Source: Massilia phosphatilytica (GTDB taxonomy: Bacteria; Pseudomonadota; Gammaproteobacteria; Burkholderiales; Burkholderiaceae_D). From it: 64,000 nt of DNA. Position numbers and translations under genes: made by a program. The stretch's first letter is position 1, and each line of letters begins with the position of its first letter. The DNA lies in contig NZ_PUIP01000017.1 in the NCBI RefSeq assembly GCF_002968015.1, forward strand, positions 116,964 through 180,963. The letters run 5' to 3'. The notes beneath the pieces are model-generated. The model made no database searches, was not told the origin of the DNA, and was given only the letters and a program-made list of their open reading frames with translations. This document shows positions 56,959-64,000 of the stretch, piece after piece.

Positions 56959-59847
56959 ATGGCGAGTAACAACGTAGCCCAATTTGCCACCGAACTGAAG
57001 ATGCCTGCAGATTTGCTGCTGACGCAGCTGCGTTCTGCCGGCGTCGAAAAAAGTTCGACGTCAGATCCCTTGTCCAAGGATGATAAGGATAAGCTGCTGA
57101 ACCATCTGCGCCGTACCCACGGTGCTGCCGAATCGGGCGAAAAGAAGAAGATCACGGTAACCCGCAAGGAAACTTCCGAGATCAAGCAGGCTGACGCCAG
57201 CGGCAAATCGCGCACGATCCAGGTTGAAGTGCGCAAGAAGCGCACCTTCGTGCAGCGTGACGACCTCGTCACGCCGAAAGCGGCTGCCCAGCAGTCGCCG
57301 GTCGTCGACGCCGCCGAGCAGGCGCGTCGCGACGAAGAAGCGCGCCGCCAGGCCGAGCTGATCGCGCGCCAGGAAGCGGAACTGCGCGAGAAGCAGGAAC
57401 GCCTGGCCAAGCTCGAATCCGAAAAGGCCGAGCAGGCCAAGGCGGCCGAGGAACAGGCCAAGCGTGACGCGGAAGAGCGCGCCAAGCGCGAGGCTGCGGA
57501 AGCCGCGGCGGCCCAGGCCGACGCAGCTTCGAAAGCGTCTCAAGCATCGGCCGGCGCCGCCAGCGCCGCCGAGGAAGCGAAGCGCGCCGCCGCCGACGAA
57601 GCCAAGAAGGCTGCTGCCGAGGAAGCCAAGCGCAAGGCCGAAGAGGCCGCCAAGGAAGCCGCCGAACGCGCTGCCGCCACCGAGCGTGCACGCAAGGCCG
57701 TGGCCGACGAAGTCGCCCAGATCAAGGCGATGATGGCCCAGCCGCGCCGCGTGATCAAGGCACCGGAAGTGGTGCCGGCTGCGAAGCCGAAAGCGGCCGA
57801 GCCGAGCACCCTGCACAAGCCGGCGACGACGGCGAAACCCGCCGAAGCCAAGCCGGCCGACGGCGCGGGCGGTCGTGCCAAACCGGGCGACAAGAAATCG
57901 ATCAAGTCGGCCAACGTGGCCTCGACCTGGTCGGACGACAAGAAGCGCGGCGGTCCGAGCTGCGGTACGAAGGGTCGCGGCAACGCGGCGCCGACCGGCC
58001 GTGACGGCTGGCGTGCGGGCGGAGGCCGTGGCGGCCGTCGTGGCGGCCACGACGATCGCGAATCGAACTTCCAGGCCCCGACCGAAGCCATCGTCAAGGA
58101 TGTCTACGTGCCGGAGACCATCACCGTGGCCGAACTGGCGCACAAGATGGCCGTCAAGGCATCGGAAGTCATCAAGCAGCTGATGAAGCTGGGCCAGATG
58201 TGCACCATCAACCAGGTGCTGGACCAGGAAACCGCGATGATCGTGGTGGAAGAGATGGGCCACAAGGCCTTCGCCGCCGCCGAGGACGATCCGGAAGCGC
58301 TGCTGGCCGACCACGGCGAGCATGCCGATTTCGAGTTGAAGCCGCGTGCGCCGGTCGTGACCGTCATGGGCCACGTCGACCACGGCAAGACCTCGCTGCT
58401 GGACTACATCCGCCGCGCCAAGGTTGCAGCGGGCGAAGCCGGCGGCATTACCCAGCACATCGGTGCGTACCACGTGGACACCCCGCGCGGCATGGTCACC
58501 TTCCTGGATACCCCGGGCCACGAGGCGTTCACCGCCATGCGTGCCCGTGGTGCCAAGGCGACCGACATCGTCATCCTCGTGGTGGCGGCCGACGACGGCG
58601 TGATGCCGCAGACGAAGGAAGCAATCGCTCACGCGAAAGCGGCCGGCGTTCCCCTGGTCGTGGCGATCAACAAGATCGACAAGCAGGGTGCGAATCCAGA
58701 CCGCGTGACCCAGGAACTGGTGGCTGAAGGCGTCGTGCCGGAAGAATACGGTGGCGAGTCGCCGTTCGTCCAGGTGTCGGCGAAAACCGGCCAGGGCATC
58801 GACGACCTGCTGGAAAACGTGCTGCTGCAGGCCGAAGTGCTGGAACTGAAGGCGCCGGTGGAATCGCTGGCCCGTGGCCTGGTGGTCGAAGCCCGCCTGG
58901 ACAAGGGCCGCGGCCCGGTCGCCACCATCCTGGTGCAGTCGGGTACGCTGAAGCGCGGCGACGTCGTGCTGGCGGGATCGTCCTTCGGCCGCGTCCGTGC
59001 GATGCTGGACGAGAACGGCAAGTCGGTGACCGAAGCCGGTCCGTCCTTCCCGGTCGAGATCCAGGGCCTGACCGAAGTCCCGAGCGCGGGCGAGGAAGTC
59101 ATGGTCATGGCCGATGAGCGCAAGGCGCGCGAAATCGCACTGTTCCGTCAAGGTAAATTCCGCGACGTGAAACTGGCCAAGCAGCAGGCAGCGAAGCTGG
59201 AGAACATTCTCGACCAGATGGGCGAAGGCGAAGTCAAGAACCTGCCGCTCATCGTCAAGACCGACGTCCAGGGTTCGCAGGAAGCGCTGGTCGGTTCGCT
59301 GCAGAAGCTGTCCACGTCGGAAGTGCGTGTGCAGATCGTGCACGCGGCCGTCGGCGGCATCACCGAGTCGGACGTCAACCTGGCGACCGCGTCGAAGGCA
59401 GTCATCATCGGCTTCAACGCCCGTGCCGACGCCCAGGCGCGCAAGCTGGCCGAGACGAACGGCGTCGATATCCGTTACTACAGCATCATTTACGATGCGA
59501 TCGACGAGATCAAGACGGCACTGTCGGGCATGCTGGCACCGGAGAAGCGCGAGCACGTCACTGGCCAGGTGGAAATCCGCCAGGTCATCCTCGTGTCGAA
59601 AGTCGGCGCGATCGCGGGCTGCCTGGTCACGGACGGCGTCGTCAAGCGTACCTCGTCGGTCCGCCTGCTGCGCAACAACATCGTCGTGTGGACGGGCGAG
59701 ATCGACTCGCTCAAGCGCTTCAAGGACGACGTCAAGGAAGTGCGTGCCGGTCTGGAGTGCGGTCTGTCGCTGAAGAACTACAACGACATCCAGGTGGGCG
59801 ACACGCTGGAAGTGTTCGAAGTCCAGGAAGTGGCGCGTACGCTGTAA
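56959..59847 (+). CDS. infB: Translation initiation factor IF-2
   Basis: 962 residues. A short N-terminal IF2-N domain comes first, then a long Ala/Glu/Lys-rich coiled-coil-like region (about 110-300) and a Gly/Arg-rich stretch. A second IF2-N domain (about 375-430) precedes the G domain, with G1 GHVDHGKT at 471-478, G3 DTPGHEAF and G4 NKIDK. Domains II-IV follow to the end. It brings fMet-tRNA to the 30S subunit and promotes subunit joining. Internal starts giving shorter IF-2 forms, known in E. coli, are possible but not identified. Confidence 0.97.
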   Translation: MASNNVAQFATELKMPADLLLTQLRSAGVEKSSTSDPLSKDDKDKLLNHLRRTHGAAESGEKKKITVTRKETSEIKQADASGKSRTIQVEVRKKRTFVQRDDLVTPKAAAQQSPVVDAAEQARRDEEARRQAELIARQEAELREKQERLAKLESEKAEQAKAAEEQAKRDAEERAKREAAEAAAAQADAASKASQASAGAASAAEEAKRAAADEAKKAAAEEAKRKAEEAAKEAAERAAATERARKAVADEVAQIKAMMAQPRRVIKAPEVVPAAKPKAAEPSTLHKPATTAKPAEAKPADGAGGRAKPGDKKSIKSANVASTWSDDKKRGGPSCGTKGRGNAAPTGRDGWRAGGGRGGRRGGHDDRESNFQAPTEAIVKDVYVPETITVAELAHKMAVKASEVIKQLMKLGQMCTINQVLDQETAMIVVEEMGHKAFAAAEDDPEALLADHGEHADFELKPRAPVVTVMGHVDHGKTSLLDYIRRAKVAAGEAGGITQHIGAYHVDTPRGMVTFLDTPGHEAFTAMRARGAKATDIVILVVAADDGVMPQTKEAIAHAKAAGVPLVVAINKIDKQGANPDRVTQELVAEGVVPEEYGGESPFVQVSAKTGQGIDDLLENVLLQAEVLELKAPVESLARGLVVEARLDKGRGPVATILVQSGTLKRGDVVLAGSSFGRVRAMLDENGKSVTEAGPSFPVEIQGLTEVPSAGEEVMVMADERKAREIALFRQGKFRDVKLAKQQAAKLENILDQMGEGEVKNLPLIVKTDVQGSQEALVGSLQKLSTSEVRVQIVHAAVGGITESDVNLATASKAVIIGFNARADAQARKLAETNGVDIRYYSIIYDAIDEIKTALSGMLAPEKREHVTGQVEIRQVILVSKVGAIAGCLVTDGVVKRTSSVRLLRNNIVVWTGEIDSLKRFKDDVKEVRAGLECGLSLKNYNDIQVGDTLEVFEVQEVARTL

Positions 59848-59875
59848 ATCGGACTCTCCGTCAATAGGAGTAGCA

Positions 59876-59927
59876 TTGGGGCTGGCAAGCCTGCGCCGTG
59901 GCGCGGGCCGCTGGCCCCAAGTTTTTT
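59876..59927 (+). terminator. Terminator-like hairpin between infB and rbfA
   Basis: ttggggc (59876-59882)/gccccaa (59914-59920) close a long GC-rich hairpin followed by GTTTTTT. rbfA begins 17 bases later, so partial read-through or RNA processing is expected. Confidence 0.55.
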
Positions 59928-59943
59928 ATAAGCAGTCAATAAC

Positions 59944-60351
59944 ATGGCAAAACATAGCAAAAGCATTCCCCAGCGCGGTTTGCGCGTCGCCGACCAGATC
60001 CAGAAGGACTTGTCGGAACTGATCGCCTTCGAACTGAAGGATCCGCGCGTCGGCATGGTCACCATCAGCGAGGTCAAGCTGACCCCGGACTACGCGCACG
60101 CGAAGATCTATTTCACGCTGCTCAAGGACAGCCCGGAAGAGATCAAGCAGACGCTGGAAGGCCTGACCAAGGCGTCCGGCTACCTGCGCAACCTGCTCGG
60201 CAAGCGCCTGCACATCCACACGCTGCCGCAACTGCATTTCGTGCACGACATATCGACGAGCCGCGGCCTTGCGATGTCGGCGCTGATCGACCAGGCGAAC
60301 GCGACGCGCGCCAAGGACGACGACGTCGAAGAGGACGCGGATTCCGAGTGA
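59944..60351 (+). CDS. rbfA: Ribosome-binding factor A
   Basis: 135 residues: a KH-type RNA-binding fold with RVADQIQKDLSELIAFELKDPR at the start, GMVTISEVKLTPDYAHAKIYF in the middle and RLHIHTLPQLHFVHDIS, the conserved late block. The C-terminal tail is acidic (DDDVEEDADSE). It binds the 30S subunit and helps 16S rRNA 5' maturation, especially in the cold. The stop overlaps the truB GTG start. Confidence 0.96.
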   Translation: MAKHSKSIPQRGLRVADQIQKDLSELIAFELKDPRVGMVTISEVKLTPDYAHAKIYFTLLKDSPEEIKQTLEGLTKASGYLRNLLGKRLHIHTLPQLHFVHDISTSRGLAMSALIDQANATRAKDDDVEEDADSE

Positions 60352-61271
60352 ACGCACGTCCCCCGAAAAAGCCCCGCGATCTCGTCGACGGGGTGCTCCT
60401 GATCGACAAGCCGGTCGGCCTGTCCTCCAACGATGCGCTGATCAAGGCGAAGCGTGTCGTCAACGCGAAAAAAGCCGGCCACACCGGCACGCTGGACCCG
60501 TTCGCCACCGGCCTGCTGCCGCTGTGCTTCGGCGAGGCGACCAAGTTTTCGCAAGACCTGCTGGAAGCGGACAAGACGTATGACGCCGTCGTCCACCTGG
60601 GCATCACGACGACCACCGGCGATACCGAAGGCGAGACCGTCGACACGCGTCCCGTGAACGTCACGGCGGAGCAGATCGAAGCGGCACTGGCGAAGTTCCG
60701 CGGCCCCATCCTGCAGATTCCGCCGATGTACTCGGCCCTGAAGCGCGACGGCAAGGCGTTGTACGAGTACGCGCGCGCAGGGATCACGCTGGAACGCGAA
60801 GCCCGCCCCGTGACGATCCACAAGCTCGAGATGCTGGCGTACGACGCCCCGATGCTGACGATTCGCGTCACCTGCAGCAAGGGCACGTACGTGCGCGTGC
60901 TGGGCGAGGACATCGGTGCCGAGCTCGGCTGCGGCGCGCACCTGAACGCGCTGCGCCGGATCCAGGTAGGCAGCCTGACGGTCGACGGCATGGTCACGCT
61001 CGAGCAATTGCAAGCGCACGAACGTCCGCTGGCGCTGCTGGCCCCCGTGGACGCGCTGCTGTCGAGCTTCCCGCGCATCGACCTGACACCCGAGCTGGCC
61101 GCACGCTTCCTCAACGGCCAGCGCCTCGCGCTGAACCGGGAGCCCGTGACGGTGCCGGAGACGCCTGGCAGGGTGCGCGTGTACCACGACGACAAGCTGC
61201 TGGGCACGGCGCTCCTGCAGGACTACGGCGTGCTCGCGCCGGAACGGCTGATCGCGCGGCCGCAGGGCTGA
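60348..61271 (+). CDS. truB: tRNA pseudouridine-55 synthase TruB
   Basis: 307 residues, GTG start overlapping the rbfA stop (GTGA). The catalytic Asp is D50 in HTGTLDPFATGLLP, preceded by LLIDKPVGLSSNDAL. YSALKRDGKALYEYARAG and CSKGTYVRVLGEDIG are further family blocks, and a C-terminal PUA-like domain ends near 300. It makes pseudouridine 55 in the T-loop of tRNAs and aids tRNA folding. End of the rimP-to-truB cluster. Confidence 0.96.
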   Translation: MNARPPKKPRDLVDGVLLIDKPVGLSSNDALIKAKRVVNAKKAGHTGTLDPFATGLLPLCFGEATKFSQDLLEADKTYDAVVHLGITTTTGDTEGETVDTRPVNVTAEQIEAALAKFRGPILQIPPMYSALKRDGKALYEYARAGITLEREARPVTIHKLEMLAYDAPMLTIRVTCSKGTYVRVLGEDIGAELGCGAHLNALRRIQVGSLTVDGMVTLEQLQAHERPLALLAPVDALLSSFPRIDLTPELAARFLNGQRLALNREPVTVPETPGRVRVYHDDKLLGTALLQDYGVLAPERLIARPQG

Positions 61272-61311
61272 AACGCTTGCTCCGGCGTCAACATTGCGCC
61301 ATCATCAAGTG

Positions 61312-61859
61312 ATGCACGCGACCGCATCCATTCCGAACCAAGCGCAACTGGCCGGCCGGGCCACGGGCGCGATGTTCTTCTTCCTGTTCGGCGCCGTCTG
61401 GCTGGAAGGCTGGGCAACGACAGCGGAGGCGGGCGCCACGGCGTTCGCCGGCATCGCCGTGCTGGCCCTGGTCCTGCTCGCCGTCGCCTGGCGCCGCTAC
61501 CGCCGCTACGCGCCCGCGCTGGCGCAGGAGCAGGGCACGCCGGAACGGCGCCGCGCCAGACGCGTCTTCAATATCGTGAACGCGGGACAATGGACCGCCA
61601 TCTTCATCCTCGCGCAGGTGCTGATCCACCTCGGCAAGGGCGCCTGGATCATCCCGATGGCCATCGCCGTCATCGGCCTGCATTTCCTGCCGCTGGCCCA
61701 TGTGTTCAAGAATCCACCGCATTACGTGATGGCCTGGCAATGGTCGCGTTCGCCGTGCTGTATCCGCTGTTCGCCAACGGCGGCCCGACGGCGCCGGTGG
61801 GTTTCCTCGGCGCCGGACTCATCCTGTGGCTCAGCGCCGCATGGGCATTGCGCGCCTGA
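61312..61859 (+). pseudogene. Small membrane protein gene with an apparent one-base frameshift
   Basis: From ATG 61312 the frame encodes membrane segments (GAMFFFLFGAVWLEG, IAVLALVLLAVAW, WTAIFILAQVLIHLGKG, IIPMAIAVIGLHFLPLAH) up to HYVMAW. After that it turns Arg/Ser/Cys-rich. A different frame continues in keeping from about 61738 (LAMVAFAVLYPLFANG ... GLILWLSAAWALRA) to a stop at 61859. Adding one G in the GG run near 61731 joins them into a roughly 183-residue protein of five or so helices. No family is named. The break may be real or a sequence error. Confidence 0.65.
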
Positions 61860-61933
61860 CGTCATCGTCCTTCAACATTTCGCCGTTATTCTGGTGATCC
61901 GGGCCGTTGCGGTGCAGCAGGGGCCTGTAAGCG

Positions 61934-61942
61934 TGCTATACT
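61934..61942 (+). promoter_or_regulatory. Extended -10 promoter ahead of typA
   Basis: TGcTATACT is an extended -10 element about 70 bases before the typA ATG; no good -35 is seen at the right spacing, as is usual for such promoters. A hairpin cggaag/cttccg (61952-61979) lies in the leader. Confidence 0.5.
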
Positions 61943-62012
61943 AGTGGGTTCCGGAAGTCGAAAGTCTCGAGCTCTTCCGCCCATCACGCAACATTTACTG
62001 TTGAAAACGCAT

Positions 62013-63851
<1,839 letters not shown>

Positions 63852-63889
63852 GCTTCACCGGTTTCAACGAAAAACCCGCTGTTGAACTG

Positions 63890-63926
63890 AACCCCAAAAG
63901 TTGGACACCAACTTTTGGGGTTTTTT
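63890..63926. terminator. Hairpin at the IS left end
   Basis: 15-bp perfect stem (63890-63904 with 63908-63922) around ACA, followed by a T-run. It can end typA transcription and would also block outside transcripts from entering the transposase gene, a common protective device of insertion sequences. Confidence 0.75.
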
Positions 63927-63927
63927 C

Positions 63928-64000
63928 ATGACTAAGTACACCGAGCAGTTCAAGCTCGAAGTTGTGCAGGACTATCTGGACTCAGGATCTGCAGGTTTTC
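63928..64000 (+). CDS. IS3-family transposase OrfA, N-terminal fragment (3' truncated by window)
   Basis: 24 codons: MTKYTEQFKLEVVQDYLDSG then SAGF. The pattern (YTEQFKLEVVQDYL) is the opening of the helix-turn-helix of IS3/IS911-type OrfA proteins. The start is ATG 63928, directly after the terminal hairpin. The gene continues beyond the window. Confidence 0.75.
   Translation, partial: MTKYTEQFKLEVVQDYLDSGSAGF

Larger units (their letters stand above)
63883..64000 (+). mobile_element. Left end of an IS3-family-like insertion sequence (cut by window)
   Basis: 32 bases after typA begins a sequence with TGAACTGAACCCC followed by a strong terminal hairpin and then a transposase start. The TG-beginning end and CCCCAAAAGTTGGACA-like sequence fit IS3-family (IS150-group) ends. 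The right end and the overlapping orfB lie beyond the window, so the exact boundary at 63883 is an estimate. Confidence 0.7.

Overview
The window is GC-rich with strong third-position GC bias. Gene content and order (glnE-yhdP-nitrilase-tldD; scpB-rluB; rimP-nusA-infB-rbfA-truB; typA) fit a Betaproteobacterium of order Burkholderiales. Seven large TonB-dependent receptors (TBDRs) scattered among housekeeping genes suggest the Massilia/Telluria group of Oxalobacteraceae. The genus is an inference from gene content; no rRNA or tRNA gene was found to test it.

Layout. 1-2.8 kb: end of the NtrB sensor kinase, NtrC, and a CorA metal channel. 2.9-11.1 kb: two TBDRs flanking an FAD oxidoreductase. 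11.1-16 kb: rsmE, tkt, gap and map. 16.1-22.3 kb: two tandem paralogous TBDRs; the first has its signal peptide out of frame with its body. 22.5-33 kb: glnE diverging from yhdP, nitrilase, tldD, a secreted protein and a 70-residue Gln/Pro-rich protein. 33-35.8 kb: a fifth TBDR. 36-37.3 kb: aroG behind an aromatic-rich leader peptide and a textbook attenuator. 37.4-38.7 kb: a TPR plus Asp/Asn beta-hydroxylase-like protein. 38.8-44.8 kb: two more TBDRs. 45.1-48.8 kb: a peptide-type ABC transporter (two permeases and a double ATPase) divergent from the last TBDR. 48.8-49 kb: a symmetrical REP/MITE-like element. 49-51.3 kb: a DedA-rhodanese fusion and glucokinase. 51.3-61.9 kb: a structured untranslated region, scpB, an extended rluB, then the rimP-nusA-infB-rbfA-truB translation cluster with its own promoter and leader terminator, and a frameshifted membrane protein gene. 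62-63.9 kb: typA. The window ends inside the left end of an IS3-like element.

How the genes fit together. NtrBC and GlnE are two arms of nitrogen control (transcription, and covalent modification of glutamine synthetase). Tkt, Gap and Glk serve central carbon metabolism. AroG starts aromatic amino acid synthesis and appears to be controlled by ribosome stalling in its leader. The TBDRs form an outer-membrane uptake repertoire; none has TonB, ExbBD, FecI or FecR beside it. Only the last one, next to the peptide ABC genes, has a context that hints at a substrate.

The strongest new observations are the complete aroG leader-peptide attenuator, the unassigned structured leader upstream of scpB, the rimP leader terminator, the 29-bp-phased repeat element, two apparent one-base frameshifts, and several unrelated operator-like palindromes upstream of TBDR genes.
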